Below are positions 1 to 5,227 of a stretch of DNA of 5,631 nt, in pieces. The position numbers and the translations under genes were made by a program. The notes under the pieces are model-generated. The model did not search any database. It was not told where the DNA came from and worked only from the letters and a program-made list of their open reading frames with translations. Source of the stretch: Nitrospinae bacterium RIFCSPLOWO2_12_FULL_45_22 (GTDB lineage Bacteria > 2-12-FULL-45-22); the NCBI GenBank assembly GCA_001803565.1, contig MHDQ01000316.1, forward strand, positions 1-5,631. Direction: 5' to 3'. Every line of letters starts with the position of its first letter. Position 1 is the stretch's first letter.

Positions 1-153
1 AGGCATAGGCCATAGATACAGGAGGGCAAATAGCAATGGCCCAATAAAGAATCCGAGGGTCTTTCGCCACCAATCAAACTTTTCTTCTGCCGGAGAGATA
101 ACCAGACTGAGCTTTATAGTCTCCTTAGTGGTCTTTAGTTCAAGATCATCCAA
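1..153 (-). CDS. DASS/SLC13-family anion:sodium symporter, N-terminal fragment (runs off the left edge)
   Basis: This partial minus-strand gene has 51 codons in the window. The frame is open from an in-frame TAA at 157-159 to the edge. The first usable start is a TTG at 151-153, because the only in-frame ATG is near the end of the fragment. An AAAGGG (165-170) lies 11 nt upstream as a weak ribosome site. The product starts with a polar, acidic stretch, then a WWRK basic motif, then a hydrophobic helix with the core GFFIGPLLFALLYLWP. An aromatic/basic residue group followed by an 'xGPLLFxLLYLxP' first helix is typical of divalent anion/sodium symporters (dicarboxylate, sulfate or tartrate carriers of the inner membrane). 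The substrate cannot be told. It lies 19 nt after the lipoprotein stop, so co-transcription is likely. Family assignment rests on one helix only, and the TTG start is provisional. Confidence 0.62.
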   Translation of the reverse strand, partial: MDDLELKTTKETIKLSLVISPAEEKFDWWRKTLGFFIGPLLFALLYLWPMP

Positions 154-172
154 GACTTATTTAGCCCTTTCT

Positions 173-910
173 TTAATCGGCTTGGCGAAAGATCTCCAGA
201 TTCAAATTCAGCTTTTCTTTGGTATCCTGCTCCTCCATCTGTACCTCCAAAGATTTTATATCCTGAGGTTGAATAGGGAAAAATAATACTCCCCTCACCT
301 TGGTATCCTCTGGGATGCTGCCAGGCACTACTATTAAGCTACCCAGGTCTTCCCTGATCCTTTCTGTGGCCTTCTCCTTGGCTTCTTCAATACCTTCAAC
401 CGTTTTATAGCCCCCCAATGTCCATCCCCCTACAGCGGCCCCGGTAGCGGGATTACCCCCCACTATTGCGGCGGTAACAGCCCCAATAATAGCACCAGCC
501 GCGCCATACAAAGCGCCTTTTTTTGCGCCATAATTAACCATCTCTTTATATTTATTGGCTTTATAAATACGGCGGGCCAGCTCGCTTATGGGCAGAGGCC
601 GGTAGAGGTATTTATCCTTATCCCGGATAAAGATATCATCCAGGTTTAGCCGGAGGGCTGCGCTACTATTATTCTCTATCCCTAGATTTATGGCCTGGAT
701 ACCTAGCTCATTCAAATTGATCCCAAAATATTTTTGGGATTCATCAGGAGATATGAGGTCCGCACTGACCATATATTTTCCGCTATCTATCTTCTGGAAT
801 GAGCCCGTGGGTTTAGGTACCGATTTTTTCAGGCCAAAAGTCTGGCAGGAAAGGATGAGGGTCAGGGTTAATAAAATAGAAAAAAGGGGGATTGGTCTTG
901 TTAGTTGCAT
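173..910 (-). CDS. Glycine-zipper lipoprotein of unknown function
   Basis: The 245-residue product has a classic lipoprotein signal: basic R5, a hydrophobic stretch (8-20), then a lipobox I19-L20-S21 before C22, the predicted lipidated cysteine. The +2 residue is Q, not D, so the outer membrane is the likely destination. Residues 45-110 look like a beta-rich domain (GIQAINLGIENNS, then LRLNLDDIFIRD). Residues 128-167 form a glycine/alanine-rich zipper (GAKKGALYGAAGAIIGAV, later GAAVGGWTLGG) that could pack against or insert in a membrane. A charged helix (172-188) and a second beta-rich part (VRGVLFFPI, 206-213) follow. The layout is an extracytoplasmic beta domain interrupted by a glycine zipper. 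I do not recognise a named family and assign no function. The ATG is well supported by AAGGAGGT six bases upstream. It follows queC after 76 nt and precedes the transporter fragment by 19 nt. Confidence 0.85.
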   Translation of the reverse strand: MQLTRPIPLFSILLTLTLILSCQTFGLKKSVPKPTGSFQKIDSGKYMVSADLISPDESQKYFGINLNELGIQAINLGIENNSSAALRLNLDDIFIRDKDKYLYRPLPISELARRIYKANKYKEMVNYGAKKGALYGAAGAIIGAVTAAIVGGNPATGAAVGGWTLGGYKTVEGIEEAKEKATERIREDLGSLIVVPGSIPEDTKVRGVLFFPIQPQDIKSLEVQMEEQDTKEKLNLNLEIFRQAD

Positions 911-916
911 GGCTAT

Positions 917-924
917 ACCTCCTT
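917..924 (-). promoter_or_regulatory. Strong ribosome binding site of the lipoprotein gene
   Basis: On the minus strand the sequence AAGGAGGT sits six bases before the ATG at 910. It is an almost full match to the 16S 3' end and fixes the start codon. Confidence 0.85.
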
Positions 925-940
925 ATTGTCCTTTAGAGAT

Positions 941-970
941 AGGGATCAGCGGTCGGGGATCAGGGATCAG
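941..970. repeat. Short GGGATCAG repeat cluster
   Basis: Three copies of GGGATCAG begin at 942, 956 and 963; the last two overlap by one base and a CGGTC spacer separates the first from the second. The cluster fills the queC-lipoprotein gap, just upstream of the lipoprotein ribosome site. It looks like a non-coding low-complexity repeat rather than an operator, but the spacing (14 and 7 bases) does not rule out protein binding. Confidence 0.6.
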
Positions 971-986
971 AAAAAAGGCTAATTTC

Positions 987-1712
987 CTAATACCTGTCCC
1001 CCTGACCCCTGCCCCCTGCCCCCTGTTCCCGGTAAATTAATGGGTCTACTAAGCCAGCCTCTTGAAACCCCTTCAAGCGCCAGTAGCAGCTATCACACCG
1101 GCCGCAGGGCCTCCCTTTATCGTCTGGATCGTAACAACTATGGGTCAGGCTGAAATCTATCCCCAACTCCAGCCCTTTCTTAATGATCTGGGCCTTAGTA
1201 AGGTTTATCAGGGGGGTATGAACCTTTATCTTCCAACGGCCCTCGATCCCGGCCTTAGTAGCCAGACAGGCCAACTGTTCAAAGGCCGCAATGTATTCCG
1301 GGCGACAGTCAGGATAACCCGAATAATCGAGATAATTAGCCCCTAAGAAGATAGCCTCAGCCCCTAAAACCTCTGCCCAGGCCAGGGCCAGGGCCAAAAA
1401 GATGGTGTTTCTGGCCGGGACATAGGTTATAGGTATACCGGTTGTGATGTCCGGTTCTTGCCTCTCCTTAGGTACGGTTAACTTCTGGTCGGTAAGGGCA
1501 GAACCGCCAAAGACTGATAGGTCAACATTGATTATCAGATGCTGCTCCACCCGGAAGAAGTTTGCTATGCGGCGGGCGGCATTTAGTTCGTAAGCATGCC
1601 TCTGCCCGTAATTAATGCTTAAAGAATAGATAGCATAACCCTCCTGTCTAGCTATAGCCAGGCAGGTAGTGGAATCTATCCCCCCACTAGATAATACTAC
1701 CGCCCTCTTCAT
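987..1712 (-). CDS. queC: 7-cyano-7-deazaguanine synthase QueC
   Basis: QueC converts 7-carboxy-7-deazaguanine, ammonia and ATP into preQ0, the precursor of queuosine in tRNA and of some 7-deazaguanine DNA modifications. It is a cytoplasmic PP-loop ATPase. The 241-residue product shows the pyrophosphate loop SGGIDST (9-15), the conserved VPARN (98-102), the [11 protein letters not shown] block (130-140), and four zinc-ligand cysteines, C193, C203, C206 and C209 (HSC then PCGRCDSC). The normal family end is near 'AGLVDPLIY' (219-227). The last 13 or so residues ([13 protein letters not shown]) are read from a G-rich repeat and are not part of the fold. The start ATG has a modest AGGGG (1719-1723) upstream. 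No other queuosine gene is in the window, so a role in tRNA or DNA modification cannot be told from context. Gene identity is near certain. Confidence 0.96.
   Translation of the reverse strand: MKRAVVLSSGGIDSTTCLAIARQEGYAIYSLSINYGQRHAYELNAARRIANFFRVEQHLIINVDLSVFGGSALTDQKLTVPKERQEPDITTGIPITYVPARNTIFLALALAWAEVLGAEAIFLGANYLDYSGYPDCRPEYIAAFEQLACLATKAGIEGRWKIKVHTPLINLTKAQIIKKGLELGIDFSLTHSCYDPDDKGRPCGRCDSCYWRLKGFQEAGLVDPLIYREQGAGGRGQGDRY
994..1030 (-). repeat. G-rich low-complexity repeat overlapping the queC 3' end; possible G-quadruplex
   Basis: On the minus (coding) strand there are runs of 3, 5, 5, 4 and 5 guanines separated by 2 to 4 bases (C-runs on the plus strand at 998-1002, 1006-1009, 1012-1016, 1019-1023 and 1028-1030). 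Four or more G-runs with such short loops meet the usual G-quadruplex rule, here in the mRNA-sense strand. The tract lies inside the last codons of queC and ends just before its TAG stop. Confidence 0.6.
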
Positions 1713-1728
1713 TCCAGACCCCTATATT

Positions 1729-1798
1729 TACCACAGATGCACGTGGATTAACACAGATTTTTGTCAAAAAATTAAACACAAATGGACGAATTACACGA
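1729..1798. repeat. Dispersed 'cacagat ... acacgaat' repeat, left part, interrupted by the 123-bp element
   Basis: The stretch is built of short related phrases: ACCACAGATGCACGTGGATT, AACACAGATTTTTG, then ACAAATGGACGAATTACACGA. It has no coding potential on either strand and abuts the queC start, so it forms the queC leader. Phrases of this kind recur in many environmental bacterial genomes as non-coding dispersed repeats (recalled, not searched). The repeat resumes after the inserted element as 'ATAC' at 1930-1933. Confidence 0.55.
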
Positions 1799-1921
1799 GT
1801 AACAGTTCAGGTTCTTTGTCATTTCTAGCGCAGCGAGAAATCTTTCCCAGACCGGAGGTAAATAAAGATTCCTCCCTTCGGTCGGAATGACATTCATTTT
1901 CGATAGGGGCTGAACTGTTAC
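1799..1921. mobile_element. MITE-like element, 123 bp, with 12-bp terminal inverted repeats and 8-bp target duplication (possibly IS66-type)
   Basis: The ends GTAACAGTTCAG (1799-1810) and CTGAACTGTTAC (1910-1921) are perfect inverted repeats. The 8-bp sequence TTACACGA directly flanks both sides (1791-1798 and 1922-1929). Removing the element and one copy restores an uninterrupted dispersed-repeat phrase (ACGAATTACACGAATAC), which supports real insertion. The element encodes no transposase. Ends that start GTAA together with an 8-bp duplication are the known hallmarks of the IS66 family, so I infer mobilisation in trans by an IS66-type transposase. The inside is mostly an imperfect palindrome (1818-1891). 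The family link is inference; the repeat and duplication are seen directly. Confidence 0.72.
1818..1891. repeat. Imperfect palindrome 'gtcatt..gagaaatcttt' inside the MITE-like element
   Basis: The left arm (1818-1845) and right arm (1864-1891) are 28 bases each and match as inverted repeats at 22 of 28 positions, around an 18-base loop. Both outer ends (GTCATT and AATCTTT) are fully paired. This resembles the widespread REP-like sequence with a GTCATT...GAGAAATC core. As RNA it would fold into a long stem in either direction and could affect transcription through the queC-kinase gap. Confidence 0.6.
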
Positions 1922-1966
1922 TTACACGAATACTTTAGTTGACTATCCGCTTGCATCTTACCTTCT

Positions 1967-2008
1967 CTATCATTCGTGTCATTAGTCCATTCGGGTAATT
2001 CGGGTTCC
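1967..2008 (-). repeat. Second, inverted copy of the 'acacgaat' dispersed repeat
   Basis: Read on the minus strand this stretch gives CCCGAATTACCCGAATGG followed by ACTAATGACACGAATG, close to the phrase ACAAATGGACGAATTACACGAATAC found in the opposite orientation at 1778-1798 and 1930-1933. The pair therefore forms a large diverged inverted repeat around the MITE-like element. Confidence 0.45.
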
Positions 2009-2153
2009 ACTCTTCATCTACTATGTTCCGGGAAGAGCAAGATTATTTTTTGCCTCATCGGAAGGGTGCGGGTACAAGTTTTGTAGATTCTATTATAACC
2101 CAAGTTCTCACTGGGAGGTGATAATTTTTTGCTCCTCGTTTTTTCCCGCCCGC

Positions 2154-2182
2154 TTGAATGGTAAGACCGTTTGTTGTATCAT
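2154..2182 (+). promoter_or_regulatory. Predicted sigma70-type promoter of the polynucleotide kinase gene
   Basis: TTGAAT (2154-2159) and TATCAT (2177-2182) are separated by exactly 17 bases and match the -35 and -10 consensus at four and five of six positions. Transcription would start near 2190, leaving a leader of about 35 nt before the ATG at 2225. Confidence 0.45.
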
Positions 2183-2224
2183 CCCCTTTGGCCTCGCTGA
2201 TTTTTGTGTTTTCACCTGGTTCAA

Positions 2225-3136
2225 ATGACCAATACGTATATATTACCAGAATGGAACCGGCTCCTCGGGGAGATAAAGGATAATAGAGGAATAGTATTCC
2301 TATTAGGGGCGACCCATTCTGGCAAGAGTACCCTGACGAAGTTTTTAGCTGAGACCCTGAGTAGAGAGGGAGAAAAAGTCGCTTTATTGGATGGCGATAT
2401 TGGCCAGTCCATCTTTGGCCCGCCTACTACCTTAAGCCTTGCCTTTCTACCCAATCCCACGGAGAGCCTTGGAGCGATCCAGCCCCATTTTCGTTATTTC
2501 ATAGGCTCCAATACTCCCTCAGGCCATTTCCTGCCTATGATAGTAGGCCTGAAAAAGTTGGTGGATAAGGCCTTTCAGTTTGGTTACCATATAACTATTA
2601 TAGATACTACCGGTTTTGTTAGCGGCGGAGCGGCTGTAGAATTAAAACGTCGCAAGCTAGAGCTTCTGCAGCCCAGACACATAGTGGCCTTGCAACTGAA
2701 TAGAGAAGTAGAAGATATTTTGCATGGTTTACCCCCTGGCCCTGCTCATACTATCCATCGCCTCCCAGTATCTCCCAAAGCCCGGATAAAGAGCCCGGAA
2801 GAACGTCAGGCTTATCGGCAGAAAAAATATGCCGAATACTTTCACGACCTCAAGGAATATGAATTTGAGTTGAAAAAAGTTAGATTATGGGGCAGGCATT
2901 ATTTGCCAGAAAGCAATCTGGCAAACCAAGTTGCAGTCCCGGGCTTACTTATTGGTTTAAACGATGCTGAGAATTTCTCCTTAGCCATCGGCATCTTGCA
3001 AGAGCTAAATATGAAAGAAGGGAAGATAAGGCTACTGGCCCCTCCTACCAACCAGAAGGAGGTACAGATATTACAATTCGGGGTTATTCGTATCACCCCT
3101 CTGGGCAAGGATCAGCCAGTAGCCTTCGGGCAGTAG
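2225..3136 (+). CDS. Clp1/Grc3-like polynucleotide 5'-hydroxyl kinase
   Basis: From the ATG at 2225 the product has 303 residues; an upstream in-frame TTG at 2204 would add seven. Neither has a clear ribosome site, but the ATG gives a natural N-terminus just ahead of the ATPase core. Counted from the ATG: Walker A GATHSGKST (28-36); the DGDIGQ motif (56-61) followed by FGPPTT, as in the Clp1/Grc3/Nol9 group; IIDTTGFV (125-132); and an arginine/lysine-rich lid-like segment (KSPEERQAYRQKKYAEYF, 189-206). A small C-terminal beta domain follows. In this family the enzyme moves the gamma phosphate of ATP/GTP to the 5'-hydroxyl of RNA or DNA, as in RNA repair and tRNA or rRNA processing. The substrate in bacteria is not established to my knowledge. 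The gene is convergent with larC and its last 44 bases overlap larC's end. No RNA ligase lies nearby. Family assignment is strong; the exact role is unknown. Confidence 0.85.
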   Translation: MTNTYILPEWNRLLGEIKDNRGIVFLLGATHSGKSTLTKFLAETLSREGEKVALLDGDIGQSIFGPPTTLSLAFLPNPTESLGAIQPHFRYFIGSNTPSGHFLPMIVGLKKLVDKAFQFGYHITIIDTTGFVSGGAAVELKRRKLELLQPRHIVALQLNREVEDILHGLPPGPAHTIHRLPVSPKARIKSPEERQAYRQKKYAEYFHDLKEYEFELKKVRLWGRHYLPESNLANQVAVPGLLIGLNDAENFSLAIGILQELNMKEGKIRLLAPPTNQKEVQILQFGVIRITPLGKDQPVAFGQ

Positions 3137-4295
3137 CCTTGACCTCTTCATATAACTCTTTGATAGGGACTCCTAGCTTATCAGCCCCTTCCTGACAATC
3201 AGCCAACTCAGGCGAAACCTGGCACAGCCGACCATCCAGATAACCCAGCTTTACCCTCATCGGCCCATAACGGGTCTCGATAATTTTTATCTCCCGGGCC
3301 AGTTTCTTTCTCTGAGCTTGATAGAGCCTTACTCCCAACGTGGTACTCTCTTCAAATAAAGCACAGATAAGCCGGTCGCGTTCGAGGTAGTCAGATAGGA
3401 TAGTAAGTTTTACGGCGGGGCGGCCCTTTTTCATAGTTATAGGGGTAAGGGTAACATCCAGGGCGCCCTGCTGCTGCAGCCTGTCCATAATATGCGGGTA
3501 AAACTCGGGGTTCATATTATCAATATTAGTCTCGATTACGGTCACCTCATCTTCTTGCAAAGTAGCTAAGGACTCACCCTGGATCAGCCTCAGCAGGTTG
3601 GGCTTTTCCGGGATATCCCGGGAGCCGGCACCGCAGCCAAATCTCTCTACCCGCATTAAGGGCATAGGAGAAAATTGCTGGGCAAGGGTAGTAATGATAG
3701 CTGCACCGGTGGGAGTCGTTAATTCATACTGACTTGGGGAACCATATGCTGGTATGCCTTTCAGTAGCTCCAGGGTAGCTGGTGCTGGTACTGGAAGAGT
3801 CCCGTGACAGGTACTAATAAAGCCACTGCCCAGGTTAAGGGGTGAGGATATGACCTTTTGGCATCCCAGTAGCCCGAGACCCAGCACTGCTCCTACTATG
3901 TCTATTATGGTATCAATTCCTCCCAGCTCGTGGAAATGCACCTCTTCCATCCTTACTCCATGGACTTTAGCTTCTGCTTCAGCCAGGCGTTTTACTATCC
4001 AGAGGCTTTTTTGTTTGGGAGTTGGTTCAAGAGAGCTGGTTTCTATGAGGCTCAGTATCTGTTGGGCATTTAGAGGATGGCCAGTAGTAGCCGGATGGGC
4101 TAACCTGATCTCCAGCTTGGTACCGGTGATAGAGCCCCGGGTGGTTTTATGCGCTGACAGGTGGTATTCCGGCAGATTCAGATGCTGTTTCAACTGGGCT
4201 TCCAGCCCTTCTACCGAGAGGCCCAGGTCTATCATCGCCCCTAAGATCATATCACCACTAATGCCAGAAAAGGCATCTACATAAAGGAGATTCAT
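3093..4295 (-). CDS. larC: Nickel-pincer cofactor biosynthesis protein LarC, single uninterrupted frame
   Basis: LarC is the CTP-dependent nickel insertase (cyclometallase) that completes the nickel-pincer nucleotide used by lactate racemase LarA and its relatives. The 400-residue product shows DAFSGISGDM (7-16), EEVHFHELGGIDTIIDIVG (117-135), LTTPTGAA (192-199), GCGAGSRD (220-227), then the C-terminal domain with ETNIDNMNPE (255-264) and MKKGRPAVKLTIL (288-300). In Lactiplantibacillus plantarum the two halves, LarC1 and LarC2, are joined by programmed frameshifting. Here both are in one frame, as in many bacteria. The ATG has AGGTG (4301-4305) five bases upstream. It lies 33 nt after larB and is surely in the same transcript. 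Its 3' end overlaps the convergent kinase gene by 44 bp. Identity is near certain. Confidence 0.95.
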   Translation of the reverse strand: MNLLYVDAFSGISGDMILGAMIDLGLSVEGLEAQLKQHLNLPEYHLSAHKTTRGSITGTKLEIRLAHPATTGHPLNAQQILSLIETSSLEPTPKQKSLWIVKRLAEAEAKVHGVRMEEVHFHELGGIDTIIDIVGAVLGLGLLGCQKVISSPLNLGSGFISTCHGTLPVPAPATLELLKGIPAYGSPSQYELTTPTGAAIITTLAQQFSPMPLMRVERFGCGAGSRDIPEKPNLLRLIQGESLATLQEDEVTVIETNIDNMNPEFYPHIMDRLQQQGALDVTLTPITMKKGRPAVKLTILSDYLERDRLICALFEESTTLGVRLYQAQRKKLAREIKIIETRYGPMRVKLGYLDGRLCQVSPELADCQEGADKLGVPIKELYEEVKATARRLLADPCPEG

Positions 4296-4328
4296 TTATT
4301 CACCTGTACTTTCGCACTTCTTCATCAG

Positions 4329-5093
4329 TTATTCATCATGCTCGCCCAAGATATTGATCTTATGGGCCAGGTAGCCAGCGCCAAAGCCATTATCTATATT
4401 GACCGTAGCTACTCCGGTGGCACAGGTATTCAGCATGGTAAGCAGCGAGGCTAAACCAGCAAAATTTGCCCCATAGCCGACACTCGTCGGTACTGCAATA
4501 ATTGGTTTGTCTACCAACCCCCCTAAGACACTAGCCAACGCCCCATCCATACCCGCTACCACAATTATTACCCGGGCCTCACCTAACAACGCCCTCTTAT
4601 CCAGGAGGCGATGGATACCAGCAACCCCTACATCGTACAATTTTTCTGCCGTACTACCCAGGGTTTGGGCAGTTACCAATGCCTCTTCTGCTACCGGTAT
4701 ATCGGCGGTACCGGCCGTGATAATCAAGACCTTCCCCTGGGTCTTTTTCCTCTCTCCCTCTGGTTCTATAACAATAGTTCTGGCCAGGGGATTATACTGG
4801 GCTCTGGGATTGATCTTCTTTACTTGCTCATATATCCTGGAATTGGCTCTGGTTGCTAATATAGTACTCCCTACGGCTGACATCCGCTCTACGATCTGGC
4901 AGATTTGCTCAATAGTCTTACCCGGGCAATAAATCACCTCAGGAAACCCTTTGCGTAAGTCGCGATGATGATCAATCTGGGCAAAGCCCAAATCCTCATA
5001 AGGGAGCTTTCTTAATGCCTCCAGGGCTTCCTCGGGTTGAATTTTTTGCTGGTATAATGTCTCTAGTAACTTCTTCAGAGAATCTCTATTCAT
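4329..5093 (-). CDS. larB: Pyridinium-3,5-biscarboxylic acid mononucleotide synthase LarB
   Basis: LarB carboxylates the pyridine ring of nicotinic acid adenine dinucleotide at C5 and hydrolyses the phosphoanhydride, giving the biscarboxylated mononucleotide that LarE then sulfurates. The 254-residue product has a helical N-terminal part (1-110, with DHHRDLRKGFPEVIYCPGKT at 41-60) and a PurE-like carboxylase domain (about 120-254). Visible motifs are GTADIPVAEEA (128-138), VVAGMDGALASVLGGLV (178-194), PTSVGYGA (202-209) and MLNTCATGVATVNIDNGFG (220-238). C224 in that last motif corresponds to the catalytic cysteine known in the L. plantarum enzyme. The length is normal for the family. The start ATG is preceded by AAGGGA (5098-5103). 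A strong promoter lies at 5180-5209. No larE or larA is present in this window. Identity is near certain. Confidence 0.95.
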   Translation of the reverse strand: MNRDSLKKLLETLYQQKIQPEEALEALRKLPYEDLGFAQIDHHRDLRKGFPEVIYCPGKTIEQICQIVERMSAVGSTILATRANSRIYEQVKKINPRAQYNPLARTIVIEPEGERKKTQGKVLIITAGTADIPVAEEALVTAQTLGSTAEKLYDVGVAGIHRLLDKRALLGEARVIIVVAGMDGALASVLGGLVDKPIIAVPTSVGYGANFAGLASLLTMLNTCATGVATVNIDNGFGAGYLAHKINILGEHDE

Positions 5094-5104
5094 TTTGTCC
5101 CTTT

Positions 5105-5135
5105 TTAGTGCTCTTTCGTGTCAATTCGTGGCTAA
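5105..5135 (-). repeat. Further copy of the 'cacgaatt..acacgaa' dispersed repeat in the larB leader
   Basis: On the minus strand the sequence TAGCCACGAATTGACACGAA belongs to the same phrase family as the repeats at 1778-1798 and 1967-2008. It lies between the predicted larB promoter and the larB ribosome site, so it would be transcribed as part of the 5' leader. Confidence 0.45.
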
Positions 5136-5158
5136 ACAGTTACAAGATTTGAAACCAA

Positions 5159-5187
5159 TAGACAGTGAGTAAGTTTTCAATTATAAT
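5159..5187 (+). promoter_or_regulatory. Sigma70-type promoter of the DUF362 gene
   Basis: TAGACA (5159-5164) and a perfect TATAAT (5182-5187) are separated by 17 bases. Transcription would begin near 5194, about 34 nt before the ATG at 5228. The -10 overlaps that of the opposing larB promoter. Confidence 0.7.
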
Positions 5188-5209
5188 TAGTTATTGCTTC
5201 CGCTGTCAA
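5180..5209 (-). promoter_or_regulatory. Sigma70-type promoter of larBC
   Basis: On the minus strand a perfect TTGACA (5204-5209) and a perfect TATAAT (5180-5185) are separated by 18 bases. Transcription would begin near 5173, giving a leader of about 80 nt before larB. The -10 lies in the 10-base palindrome AATTATAATT (5179-5188) that also supplies the -10 of the opposite promoter. Confidence 0.72.
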
Positions 5210-5227
5210 CTTTCAGGTGCTAAAGAA

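Noticed and set aside
941-970. The GGGATCAG copies as a CRISPR-like array or iteron set.
   Set aside because: The units are only eight bases, two overlap, and the spacers are 0-6 bases, so neither a CRISPR array nor a typical iteron set fits.
1745-1767. TTGACA on the minus strand at 1762-1767 as the -35 of a queC promoter.
   Set aside because: No acceptable -10 hexamer lies 16-18 bases downstream.
1713-1800. A preQ1 riboswitch in the queC leader.
   Set aside because: The leader consists of dispersed-repeat sequence and shows neither the compact stem nor the A-rich tail of preQ1 riboswitches.
1669-1890. A 73-residue plus-strand frame across the queC start and the repeats.
   Set aside because: It runs antisense through queC and into the mobile element, has no ribosome site, and its product has no sensible composition.
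2114-2186. A possible hairpin pairing GGAGGTGAT (2114-2122) with ATCATCCCC (2178-2186), suggesting a switch that hides a ribosome site.
   Set aside because: The 3' half overlaps the predicted -10 of the kinase promoter, the loop is long, and the ribosome site lies upstream of the likely transcript start, so the pairing is probably chance.
3850-4284. A 144-residue plus-strand frame opposite larC.
   Set aside because: It is antisense to a certain gene and has the skewed serine/proline/arginine content expected of a shadow frame.
4507-4932. Plus-strand frames of 141 and 82 residues opposite larB.
   Set aside because: Both are antisense shadows of a strongly supported gene, and they overlap one another.
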